Both the position numbers and the translations under genes were made by a program. Shown piece after piece: positions 1 to 7,899 of a stretch of 64,000 bases of DNA. The stretch lies in IMG/VR virus record IMGVR_UViG_3300032322_002561, positions 124,001-188,000 of that record. One strand, written 5' to 3'. The notes beneath the pieces are model-generated. The model made no database searches. It saw nothing but the letters and a program-made list of their open reading frames with translations, and was not told the DNA's origin. Position 1 is the first letter of the stretch; every line of letters begins with the position of its first letter. The stretch is from a virus.

Positions 1-253
1 TCACTGTGGCATCTCCGTATTCTACACGATAATTTTCAACCTGTAGACTGGCCTGGCGATCCAACAGTTCATATCGTATTGTGTACTTACCGGGCCAGGC
101 TTCAATTTGAAAGCTCTCTTGCAGATAGACATTTTGCCAGGTCCAGGTGCGCTCGGTAAACAATTCGTCATCAACGAATGCACGGTACTGTGGCGGTGTC
201 ACAGTCCAGGCACAGTGTACATCGCAAACTATCTTGACGAACTTTTTTGTCAT
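1..253 (-). CDS. Conserved phage protein, partial (3' end off the left edge)
   Basis: An open frame starts with ATG at 253 and runs leftward out of the window with no stop. It begins MTKKFVKIVCDVHC and is rich in aromatic and beta-forming residues, suggesting a small beta-sandwich protein. No family assigned. The start is supported by a late-type box (GATAAATA on the minus strand, 259-266) exactly five bases upstream of the ATG. It is divergent from the radical SAM gene. Confidence 0.6.
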   Translation of the reverse strand, partial: MTKKFVKIVCDVHCAWTVTPPQYRAFVDDELFTERTWTWQNVYLQESFQIEAWPGKYTIRYELLDRQASLQVENYRVEYGDATV

Positions 254-258
254 AAACC

Positions 259-266
259 TATTTATC
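259..266 (-). promoter_or_regulatory. T4-late-type box GATAAATA
   Basis: GATAAATA on the minus strand, one base from the T4 late consensus TATAAATA, five bases before the ATG at 253. With T4 geometry (box at -13 to -6) transcription would start at the ATG. Confidence 0.5.
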
Positions 267-278
267 ATAATCTTAGCC

Positions 279-286
279 TATAAATA
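279..286 (+). promoter_or_regulatory. T4-late-type box TATAAATA
   Basis: Perfect TATAAATA. Its last base is the A of the ATG at 286, and it lies five bases before the second ATG at 292. If it is a late promoter, the start at 286 would not be transcribed and 292 is the likely initiation codon. Confidence 0.55.
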
Positions 287-1344
287 TGGCTATGTTAAAG
301 CTGGCTGATATACGTCGAGTACACGTAGAACTTACAACTCGTTGCAATGCTCGCTGTCCCATGTGTCCTAGAAACTATCGAGGATTTGATTATAATTCTG
401 GATATCCTATAACCGAATTGAGTCTTGCACAATTCAGACACATTTTCCCCGCTAGTTTTCTTGAACAGTTGAGACCGCCACCGTTTCCCAACGATGGGTT
501 CGCGCACAAACACATGAAATTTTACGGTGTATTGTTCAACGGGAATCTAGGCGATTTTGCATTGGCCAAAGATGGTGTAGAAATCGTGGAATATCTAGTC
601 AGTCACGGAGTTCCGGTCAAAATCAGCACCAATGGCAGCATGCGATCTAGATCCTGGTGGAGTCGCCTGGCTCTACCAGATGTCACAATTGGATTTGCCT
701 TGGATGGCTTGGCAGACACGCACAATTTGTATAGACAGGACACTAACTGGCACACAGTCATTGACAATGCCATGGGTTTTATTGGCGCCGGTGGCCAAGC
801 CATATGGCGCTTTATTCCTTTTGAACACAACCAACATCAAGAACAACAATGTAAAGAACTAGCCAAAGAACTAGGCTTTGCAAAATTTGACAACATAGGT
901 GACGGTCGCAACAATTCTCCGGTGTTTACTAGAACTGGAGAATACAGTCATCAAATTGGACATGATCCTAGACCTGCAAATCATGTGCCCAATGTTCACG
1001 TCTTGCTGGACAATCATAAGTCTTGGTTCAATCATCGCACTATTCGAATTGAAAAAGACGAACCCAATCTGCGACTCATATGCGAGCACAAGCGACAAGA
1101 AGAAATATACGTGGCCGCAGACGGCAGTGTGTATCCTTGTTGTTTTTTAGGATACTATCCAGCCACTATGAATCACCCCGGTAACGAGCAGTTGAAAGAA
1201 ATGGTACATGAAAATAATGCCTTGCAATATGATTTGGCACACTGCATGAACTGGTTTGAAAAAATTGAACAATCATGGAAACAGGCCAGCATAGCTGAGG
1301 GAAGATTATATCAGTGTGTGAACACTTGTGGAGGACGATCTTGA
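286..1344 (+). CDS. Radical SAM protein
   Basis: About 352 residues. The N-terminal CNARCPMC gives the CxxxCxxC cluster (Cys20, 24, 27), which in this superfamily binds the [4Fe-4S] that cleaves S-adenosylmethionine. The C-terminus carries further cysteines (CEH, PCC around residue 285, CVNTC at the end) in the style of a SPASM/twitch auxiliary domain, so peptide or glycan modification is possible; the substrate is unknown. It heads a four-gene plus-strand operon with a methyltransferase and two glycosyltransferase-like genes. ATG at 292 is the better start if the TATAAATA box at 279-286 is used. The methyltransferase RBS lies in its last codons. Confidence 0.85.
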   Translation: MAMLKLADIRRVHVELTTRCNARCPMCPRNYRGFDYNSGYPITELSLAQFRHIFPASFLEQLRPPPFPNDGFAHKHMKFYGVLFNGNLGDFALAKDGVEIVEYLVSHGVPVKISTNGSMRSRSWWSRLALPDVTIGFALDGLADTHNLYRQDTNWHTVIDNAMGFIGAGGQAIWRFIPFEHNQHQEQQCKELAKELGFAKFDNIGDGRNNSPVFTRTGEYSHQIGHDPRPANHVPNVHVLLDNHKSWFNHRTIRIEKDEPNLRLICEHKRQEEIYVAADGSVYPCCFLGYYPATMNHPGNEQLKEMVHENNALQYDLAHCMNWFEKIEQSWKQASIAEGRLYQCVNTCGGRS

Positions 1345-1952
1345 ATTTGCAGTTGCAGAGATTGTTCAGTTTGGCCTATACTCCTGAACAACAGGCTAGA
1401 GAGGACCGTGCCGCCAGTAGCATAGCACACACTCAAAAGTTGCGTGATGAATTACCCATGCTGTTTGCTCGGCACGGCATTGTGTCCATGTTTGATGCAG
1501 GCTGTAATGATTGTTCTTGGAGCAGTAGACTTGCCAACACAATTGAATATCATGGTGGTGATATCAGCCTGGCCATGGTGGCACGAGTTTGGCGCGAGCA
1601 TCCTGAACTTGATGTGGTCTTACATGACGTGACCACAGATGCCTTGCCCATGGTACATGTGTTGTTTGTGCGAGATGTAGCCATACATCTAAACAACCAA
1701 GACAAACTGCGCCTGTTACGTAACTGGTTGCTGAGTCAGATACCCTGGTTGATGATCACGCAGGACTATCATGAAACTTGCAATCGTGATTTTGACTATG
1801 ATAAAGTAGATTTTCCCTTGGGCTGGGTAAACTGGAGCCTGGATCCTTGGAATTTTCCTGAGCCCATGGATAGTATCTATGAATTCAATAACAATCAATC
1901 TGGTAGATGCATGGCTCTATGGCATCGTGATCAAATCCGGGGCATGCTATGA
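1341..1952 (+). CDS. Class I SAM-dependent methyltransferase-like protein
   Basis: About 203 residues. The stretch [11 protein letters not shown] followed by HGGDIS matches the glycine-rich motif I and following acidic strand of Rossmann methyltransferases. I chose the TTG at 1341 because GGAGG at 1330-1334 lies six bases upstream and the TTG overlaps the TGA of the radical SAM gene (TTGA coupling); an in-frame ATG at 1314 would give a 31-base overlap and nine extra residues. The target is unknown; the neighbours suggest modification of a glycan or small metabolite. Confidence 0.7.
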   Translation: MNLQLQRLFSLAYTPEQQAREDRAASSIAHTQKLRDELPMLFARHGIVSMFDAGCNDCSWSSRLANTIEYHGGDISLAMVARVWREHPELDVVLHDVTTDALPMVHVLFVRDVAIHLNNQDKLRLLRNWLLSQIPWLMITQDYHETCNRDFDYDKVDFPLGWVNWSLDPWNFPEPMDSIYEFNNNQSGRCMALWHRDQIRGML

Positions 1953-2824
1953 GTGTGGCTCGTGTGTTGTTTTTGGCTAGATATCGTGTGCCACATGCGT
2001 GTTTTGCTCTGCAGTGGGATCACAATCTTGTGGGCATTGATTATACCATAGTGGCCAGTCCGGTGCCCAAACAAGAATTGTGGCCAGTGTTTCACAAATA
2101 CGGTATTGATACCACACGCTTTGAATATGTTCCCGACAGTGTTATATTTGACAAATATCCCGAGGTTGATAACTGGGTATTTCCTGATGACTATCGTGGA
2201 TGGTGGTTGCGACAACAGGCCATAAAATTGAGCTTCCTGGATCACATACAAGAAGAAGTCATGCTCATGCATGATCCAGACACGTTCATGATTGAACCCT
2301 ATTGTTGCTATCGCAATGGCAAATTAAATTTGATGAGTTTAATGAATGTCACACAGGGCAGTTATGAAGGCGTGTTTGAAGCCATTACAGGATTCCCCAG
2401 ACAAACACCGCACTGTTTTGTGACGGAACTGGTTCCAGTTCGGCGCACCGACTGGGTCGCATTGCGAAATCATGTATGGAATCGTTGGCCTGACAAACAC
2501 TGGTTGGATGCCATTATTGATGCTGTACCAGGCATGCCCACAGTGCCACCCTGGGGTAACGGTAACATAATTAAATGGTTCAGCGAATACGAATTTTTAG
2601 GCAATTGGGCAGTGAAATCTGGACATGTGGAATACACTGCACAAAAAAGATTTGAATACGACAATCTAGAATTATTGTCCACACTTGATCCGCGGCAGTT
2701 CAATGCGGTGTGTGATGCAGTTCCAGACTTGAGTCGCAGCATGCAGTTTGACTGGAACACTCTCACAGTGATAGATTTTGATCGTTACAGACGCATGGTA
2801 GAAAAATGTTTAGGGCAAAACTAA
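1949..2824 (+). CDS. DUF6492/glycosyltransferase-like protein
   Basis: 291 residues. The segment GWWLRQQAIKLSFLD followed by VMLMHDPDTF resembles the acceptor/DxD-like region shared with the proteins at 5213-6058 and 11444-12328 in this window. All three look like one family of GT-A-fold-like phage proteins (DUF6492-like; assignment by eye). The ATG overlaps the methyltransferase stop as ATGA, so translation is coupled. Function beyond possible sugar transfer is not established. Confidence 0.55.
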   Translation: MSVARVLFLARYRVPHACFALQWDHNLVGIDYTIVASPVPKQELWPVFHKYGIDTTRFEYVPDSVIFDKYPEVDNWVFPDDYRGWWLRQQAIKLSFLDHIQEEVMLMHDPDTFMIEPYCCYRNGKLNLMSLMNVTQGSYEGVFEAITGFPRQTPHCFVTELVPVRRTDWVALRNHVWNRWPDKHWLDAIIDAVPGMPTVPPWGNGNIIKWFSEYEFLGNWAVKSGHVEYTAQKRFEYDNLELLSTLDPRQFNAVCDAVPDLSRSMQFDWNTLTVIDFDRYRRMVEKCLGQN

Positions 2825-3900
2825 AATTCAAACTCTGGGCCTATACACATGCTGTTAATTGTGCTGACGACTGGTTTATTGATCCAGACAGCGTAGGCAC
2901 ATACAACGAAGCCTTGTCTGCGGCTTTCAAAGTGGCGGCTGTGCCGGTCATGTTCAATCGATCTAATGATTTTTCATATCAACCCGGTAACGAACACATT
3001 GACATGAGCCAGTTTGATCTGGTACTGCTGAGCGACATAGAATATAGATCAATCGAATCCATAACCGATTGGGCCAACCAACACGGTATTCATAATTGGA
3101 TTTTGGCCACAGGCGGATATGATCTGAATACCCCATTTGATTATGATCGCTGGGTGTACCGAGCTTGGTGGATCTACAACAGAGATATTCCATTCAATCA
3201 ATATCAAGAAGTTCGTGACGGTAAAAAAACATTTGTGTGCGATGCTTTGTTGGGCAGTCGAAGACCCAATCGTGACTTTGTAATGTTGAGCATGCAAAAA
3301 CACAATCTGTTGCATCGTAATCTAGTGACTTATCGCGAAGTGTTTACTGGCAATCAAGTTACCGACGTGTCTATGTATGTAAAGCAACATTTTGATGGCA
3401 CAGAATTAAATTTTCCCTATGTGAGTCCCAATCTTGATCCAGCCTGGGAAGTCAGCGATGTGGTTCGCCATTCAGACAGTCAAACTGTACCCTGGGAAAT
3501 ATATCGTAGAAGCTGGATCAGTTTAGCTGTAGAAAGTGTCAGCTCAGGATCCACATTTTTCATGGCAGAAAAAATTTCCAAGCCCATGATGGCCGCTAGA
3601 CCATTTGTGGTATTTGGAATCAAGGGTTTTTTACACACACTACGAGTTTTGGGATTCAAGACATTTGAACCCTACATTGACGAAAGCTATGACATGATTG
3701 ACAATGATATTCTGCGTTGGGAAGCTGCTTTTGCTGAAATCCGTAGACTTCATGATGTAGATCTAGATAGACTTTACATGCACCTGGAAGAACGGCTCAC
3801 ACATAATTTTCGTTGGATCAAAACTCTAAAAGATCATGCCAATCACAATGTGGCCATGCTGTTGCGCAAACACATACACATCAGGTATTGGTTAAATTAA
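2806..3900 (+). CDS. Putative glycosyltransferase (exostosin/GT10-like phage family)
   Basis: 364 residues. The C-terminal half contains EKISKPMMAARPFVVFG and then FLHTLRVLGFKTF, a signature I recognise from phage and bacterial glycosyltransferases of the exostosin/fucosyltransferase-like type (nucleotide-sugar binding half). RSWISLAVES precedes it. It overlaps the upstream gene by 19 bases and ends convergently, sharing nine bases with the SGNH gene. It is the last gene of the plus-strand operon. Confidence 0.6.
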   Translation: MFRAKLKFKLWAYTHAVNCADDWFIDPDSVGTYNEALSAAFKVAAVPVMFNRSNDFSYQPGNEHIDMSQFDLVLLSDIEYRSIESITDWANQHGIHNWILATGGYDLNTPFDYDRWVYRAWWIYNRDIPFNQYQEVRDGKKTFVCDALLGSRRPNRDFVMLSMQKHNLLHRNLVTYREVFTGNQVTDVSMYVKQHFDGTELNFPYVSPNLDPAWEVSDVVRHSDSQTVPWEIYRRSWISLAVESVSSGSTFFMAEKISKPMMAARPFVVFGIKGFLHTLRVLGFKTFEPYIDESYDMIDNDILRWEAAFAEIRRLHDVDLDRLYMHLEERLTHNFRWIKTLKDHANHNVAMLLRKHIHIRYWLN

Positions 3901-4704
3901 ACCAAAGTCTTTGGTAATTCTACGGTACCACTGATCAGCAATTATTTCCTGCCCGCGAGCACTTGAGTGATATCCGGGATCTTCACCTGTGAAAGGATTG
4001 TTACCGCATATGGCCTGCGGTGATTCAGACGAGTCTGTGAGCAGGTAGTGGTCTGGTATAACCGCAGGAAAGGTATCACGCCATTGCGTGGGACGAGCAC
4101 TGTCAAATGGCCACAACAAGTTTGGCAAAAACAAAAATTTTATACCAGCCGACCACATCTGCATGACCCCGTCACGCATGATCCACTCGTCGCATTGTTT
4201 TTTCCACTCGTTGTCATATATGGTATCGATCCAGGCTCGGATACCGCGTTGTGCGTCTTTGGATATTCTGGACATTCTGTAGGGGTGATCAAAATTTTCA
4301 GCCAGCGTAAAAATAGTCTCACAGATCATGTTTGATGGCTCTTGACCATAGTTTACATTACGTATGCCATCTTCACGACGATATCCCACACCCAAGTTGC
4401 GATTTTGCAAGTGGCGTTCCAGGGGCGGATTTTCCCCTGCGCTGGGTGCTTGATTCCAATCATATGGTGCCGAATTAGCGGGTATTTCCATGCGGTCCCA
4501 AAACGTTGCACTGACTATGGCAAAGTCTGGACGTTGGCGTATGATCTCGTCTATTTGAATCCTAATGCCACCATTGGAGCAACCCTGTCGGGCTAGATTT
4601 TCTAAGTCCCAGCCCAAACGACCGGCTAATACTTCGCTCCAGGAGGTGCCTGGTGCAGTTTTACTGACTGCACTAAAGCTACATCCAGCCACCATGAGTT
4701 TCAT
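3892..4704 (-). CDS. SGNH/GDSL-hydrolase-like protein 1
   Basis: 270 residues. The N-terminus has GCSFS, the GxS block I with the nucleophile-position serine. ARQGCSNGG fits block II, and HSSARGQEIIADQW near the end supplies the terminal histidine block. The family includes esterases and O-acetyl hydrolases acting on glycans or lipids. Two further GCSx-type proteins lie at 31783 and 36607. The ATG overlaps the stop of the PIG-L gene. Confidence 0.6.
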   Translation of the reverse strand: MKLMVAGCSFSAVSKTAPGTSWSEVLAGRLGWDLENLARQGCSNGGIRIQIDEIIRQRPDFAIVSATFWDRMEIPANSAPYDWNQAPSAGENPPLERHLQNRNLGVGYRREDGIRNVNYGQEPSNMICETIFTLAENFDHPYRMSRISKDAQRGIRAWIDTIYDNEWKKQCDEWIMRDGVMQMWSAGIKFLFLPNLLWPFDSARPTQWRDTFPAVIPDHYLLTDSSESPQAICGNNPFTGEDPGYHSSARGQEIIADQWYRRITKDFGLI

Positions 4705-5216
4705 GACATTTCCTTGTAACTGTTTTGATGCCCGCTGGAGTGAAATCCCGCAATGACCGTGCCGTGCATGGGTAGCTCTTCTAAACTGTAGGCCGTGCTT
4801 GGTACAGAATATGTCACAGTGCCTTGTCCGGGCGGAGCAAAACTCACCAACCCGCGATGATTTTTCACGGCATCATGAATCAGTTGATGATGTATGTGTC
4901 CATAATCGCCGAACTGATCATGAGTCAACACCAGGTCGTATTCCTGTGCCAATTCCCAACATTTATGTTGTGCTTCCTCTGCTGACCAACGAGTGAATTT
5001 TTGTAGTTCCTGATCGTGCCAGTCATCTTCAAAACCAAGAAACACACAGGAAATTCCACGTCGGTTCCAAAAATTTTTAAGTTCTTGACTCCTTGCTTCG
5101 TGTTCTTGATAAGTCAAATATGCTATGGTCCATGTAAATTCTGGATGATGATATATGTAACCAAACGCAAAGATTACACAATCATCAGGATGAGCTACAA
5201 GACAGAGTGCGTTCAT
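4701..5216 (-). CDS. PIG-L/LmbE family deacetylase
   Basis: 171 residues. AHPDD at 8-12 is the hallmark metal-binding and catalytic motif of PIG-L-type N-acetylglucosamine deacetylases. HDQFGDYGHIHHQ near residue 105 supplies the second HxxH-type zinc ligand set. It probably de-N-acetylates a sugar precursor. ATGA overlaps link it to genes on both sides. Confidence 0.85.
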   Translation of the reverse strand: MNALCLVAHPDDCVIFAFGYIYHHPEFTWTIAYLTYQEHEARSQELKNFWNRRGISCVFLGFEDDWHDQELQKFTRWSAEEAQHKCWELAQEYDLVLTHDQFGDYGHIHHQLIHDAVKNHRGLVSFAPPGQGTVTYSVPSTAYSLEELPMHGTVIAGFHSSGHQNSYKEMS

Positions 5217-6058
5217 TTTAAATTGAAGGCCATGAACATGCGTTGATCAATCAACAACATGCGATAACTGTTGCGTTGGTCTTCATTGAGTTGTTGCCAT
5301 GCTTTTCGATGCACGCTGACTGTGAGAGTAAGGGGCGATCTCATCTCTTTTATCAGTCGATCAAATTCACCTACCTGTGTATGACATACGTTTATAACTT
5401 GTCCTAGAGTGTTGTCTCGAGTATACAACGCATCCAAACTACCATAATGCATCTGACAAAAAGCCGAGTACAACATGAACTCAGTCATGTTGCCCTGTTG
5501 TTGAAACCATAAAGCAAAAGTGGTGTTGGTGCGTTTTGTTACTTCAGCAATCATGAGACGAATGGTATCATTATGAAAAAAGAATGGAACCCCACCGGGA
5601 CCTGCTTGCAGTTGCATGTCAATGTCAAACAATCGATTGCATGTTTCACGTGCAGGTTCAAATACCGGGTAAATTGGCAATTGGCCCAGGGTCAGTTGCT
5701 TGTGACGGTTGAATAAATCATCCAACAACAGATCGCGAACAAACACAGTCTTGGCATCCAGTACCATGGTATAAACATTATAGCTCATGCTGGCCACCAG
5801 CATTTTCCATAACTGCTGTGTGACCCATCCATTATCGGTCCAAGGAGAGGAAAATGCAGTCCTGGGTATCACTAAAACTTTTTCACTAAGATGTCCCCAC
5901 CAAGCAGGATCAATTTTTTCTACCAAAGTTTCGTGGTCATTCAAGACCACATAGATATTTCGTATGCCTAGATTTTGACAGTACATGTCAATGCTGGCAG
6001 CTTGGATGCGCAGTATAGGTAATTCTTCTTCAAAAACCACGGTGCAGATATCAATCAT
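5213..6058 (-). CDS. DUF6492-like putative glycosyltransferase
   Basis: 281 residues. WVTQQLWKMLVASM followed by YTMVLDAKTVFVR is the family core: the helix before a strand ending in a DxK/DxD-like element. It shares this layout with 1949-2824 and 11444-12328. The start is supported by the box GATACATA five bases before ATG, a weaker variant of the late box. Role inferred as sugar transfer within the glycan cluster. Confidence 0.6.
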   Translation of the reverse strand: MIDICTVVFEEELPILRIQAASIDMYCQNLGIRNIYVVLNDHETLVEKIDPAWWGHLSEKVLVIPRTAFSSPWTDNGWVTQQLWKMLVASMSYNVYTMVLDAKTVFVRDLLLDDLFNRHKQLTLGQLPIYPVFEPARETCNRLFDIDMQLQAGPGGVPFFFHNDTIRLMIAEVTKRTNTTFALWFQQQGNMTEFMLYSAFCQMHYGSLDALYTRDNTLGQVINVCHTQVGEFDRLIKEMRSPLTLTVSVHRKAWQQLNEDQRNSYRMLLIDQRMFMAFNLK

Positions 6059-6089
6059 GCACTTATGTATCTGTGTTTGCTAGTGATTA

Positions 6090-6584
6090 TTAAATTATTT
6101 TGTGCCACACGTTATCAGGCCCCACATCAAATTTGATTTGACAAATATCCAATGCTTGTTGCACTGAGGGGTAGTCAACATCGTGTCCAATTAACCCGCG
6201 ATCGGTTTTTAACAAAGGTTGATACGCTTCAATATCCCTAACCACACTTTTTGTGCCATGGCCAGCATCAATAAAACAAAAATCAATCCGGTGATTGATA
6301 CGTTTGGCCTGTTCCCAACTGGTACCTTCTAACACCATTAATCGATCACCGTATTTTGTTGCCACAGAGGAATTATAAAATTGAGAGATGTTGTTATCAA
6401 CCGCATACATTTTCAACGTGGGGTTATGATCTAATAGATAAAATAACACTCTTCCAAATCTTACACCAACTTCAACACCAATCATCCAATTATGTTTTTT
6501 GACCTGTTGATCAAGATATAGCTCGCGTTGAGCTGGCAGAGTCCAACTCACAGTCATCGGTAAAGGATTTTTTATTTTAGCCAC
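6090..6584 (-). CDS. Class I methyltransferase-like protein (Methyltransf_24 type)
   Basis: 164 residues with a GTG start (the only plausible one; MAKIKNPLP follows). GVEVGVRFGRVLFYLL is a motif I-like strand-loop, AVDNN the following acidic strand and FIDAGHGTKSVVRDIE the post-motif region typical of Methyltransf_24 proteins. The substrate is unknown. It lies six bases downstream of the methyltransferase-like gene at 6591. Confidence 0.6.
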   Translation of the reverse strand: MAKIKNPLPMTVSWTLPAQRELYLDQQVKKHNWMIGVEVGVRFGRVLFYLLDHNPTLKMYAVDNNISQFYNSSVATKYGDRLMVLEGTSWEQAKRINHRIDFCFIDAGHGTKSVVRDIEAYQPLLKTDRGLIGHDVDYPSVQQALDICQIKFDVGPDNVWHKII

Positions 6585-6590
6585 GTAAAA

Positions 6591-7187
6591 TTATTTGCGT
6601 CCAATTACCATGAATCTTGTGTATTCGGTTTCGGGATCACGTAAACGCATACGTCCATGATATAAAACTTTGCTAAGTGGAAAACGGTCCACTATGTCTT
6701 GTGTGCTTTCAAAATTCTTGTTTGGATCATGATCTCGCGCTTGCATGGCCACCAAGGTGCCCGAGGGTATGTTCAAGAACCAAGCTCGACCAGGCATGTC
6801 AGTAAGGCTGGTATTGATCACACAGCCCTGATCGCCTAGCTGTCTATAATCTAGCCGGTTGCTGTCAGCCAACATATATTCTGCATTGTCGACGCCCACA
6901 CGATCCAGTATCTTCTTGCTGCTTGATAAAAATTTCTTGTTTTTTTCTACCAGGACGATTTTGTCTGCACTGATTCGGCCTTCCAAGGTCATGTACAAGG
7001 CAGTGTTGCCATACCAGGAACCCAGCATGTAGATGGTTGAGAAACGATCTTGAATGCGTTCCAGTTCTTTCAACAACCAGACTTTGCTGGCTGTGAGATC
7101 GCGTGTGAAACTGCCAGCAAGGCTGTAGCCACTGCTTTCGTCTAGGTTAGACTGGTGCGTAAGGAAGTCTTGGAGTATCACTGCCAT
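6591..7187 (-). CDS. Rossmann methyltransferase-like protein
   Basis: 198 residues. MLGSWYGNTALYM is a degenerate motif I and IVLVEKNKKFL a following strand, as in class I methyltransferases. The AdoMet-binding acidic residue is plausible (Glu in VEKN) but identity is low-confidence. RBS-like TGAGGACG precedes the ATG at 7187. A T4-like-phage conserved protein of unknown role. Confidence 0.5.
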   Translation of the reverse strand: MAVILQDFLTHQSNLDESSGYSLAGSFTRDLTASKVWLLKELERIQDRFSTIYMLGSWYGNTALYMTLEGRISADKIVLVEKNKKFLSSSKKILDRVGVDNAEYMLADSNRLDYRQLGDQGCVINTSLTDMPGRAWFLNIPSGTLVAMQARDHDPNKNFESTQDIVDRFPLSKVLYHGRMRLRDPETEYTRFMVIGRK

Positions 7188-7214
7188 CGTCCTCAGGCCA
7201 TACTGGATAATCGT

Positions 7215-7784
7215 TCATAGACCTGCCTTGGCCAGTGCAGCGCCTTTGTTGAAACTGGGACTATAAGGACTGTTGCCATCAACACCACCACGTGCTTTTG
7301 ACCATGCATAGCCTGCACGATGACCCGAACAGTCTTTGGTGCATTCGCTACCCAAGAACTGTAGTTCGTCCAACTGTTGTTCAGTTACTGGACCACCTTC
7401 AACCCAGGCATCACAGGTACGCTTGGCAGCACATTTGAATTTCAAGAATTTACAGTAGCCCAAATCGCCTGCATCAATGGTGTCGTGCGGATCACTTCCA
7501 GGTTCAGTGCCAATGCCACGGGCAATACAATCTAACATATCTTCTGATATGTCAAAGGCCGCACAGTTGCCACAACGGTTTTGTTTTACTGATTCAATGT
7601 CGTCGGTGTTCCACTTGTCAGCCAATTCAACCCAGTATTCTTCATTGGGCTCGTTGGGGTTCAAGGGCCCATAGTGATATTCGTCTATGGCTTTTTGACG
7701 ATTACGTAAATTAAGATCGATGCTCTGTGTGGCCGGAGGACAACCTTTTTCCACTGCTTCGATCAAGTTAATTAAATCACGCAC
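7215..7784 (-). CDS. Conserved phage protein with Cys-cluster, possible head component
   Basis: 189 residues, GTG start, overlapping the 40-residue gene upstream by eight bases. The central part has CGNCAAF and later CKFLKFKCAAKRTCDAW, a regular Cys cluster that could bind metal. The end contains CSGHRAGYAWSKARGG, which I associate with T4-like environmental phage structural or polyprotein genes. It adjoins the modular virion-like proteins. Function unknown; N-terminus MRDLINLIE is a weak match to the shared leader described in the findings. Confidence 0.6.
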   Translation of the reverse strand: MRDLINLIEAVEKGCPPATQSIDLNLRNRQKAIDEYHYGPLNPNEPNEEYWVELADKWNTDDIESVKQNRCGNCAAFDISEDMLDCIARGIGTEPGSDPHDTIDAGDLGYCKFLKFKCAAKRTCDAWVEGGPVTEQQLDELQFLGSECTKDCSGHRAGYAWSKARGGVDGNSPYSPSFNKGAALAKAGL

Positions 7785-7899
7785 TTTCTTTTAACCTTTG
7801 ACGATAAATGTGCAAGGCCTCGGTGAGATTCGCAGCCTCTATAACTTCGACTCGTTTACTGCCGTCGGTATTGGTGTGGGTAAATGTATAAGTTTTCAT
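7777..7899 (-). CDS. Small conserved-looking protein, 40 residues
   Basis: An open frame (MKTYTFTHTNTDGSKR at the start, RQRLKESA at the end) fills the gap between two larger genes. Its ATG overlaps the stop of the 699-residue gene as ATGA and its stop lies inside the next GTG region, so the coupling is tight on both sides. No domain is recognised; mixed beta/alpha, charged. Confidence 0.6.
   Translation of the reverse strand: MKTYTFTHTNTDGSKRVEVIEAANLTEALHIYRQRLKESA

Noticed and set aside
1314-1340. ATG start at 1314 for the methyltransferase
   Set aside because: It would overlap the radical SAM gene by 31 bases and lacks an RBS; the TTG at 1341 has GGAGG at ideal spacing.
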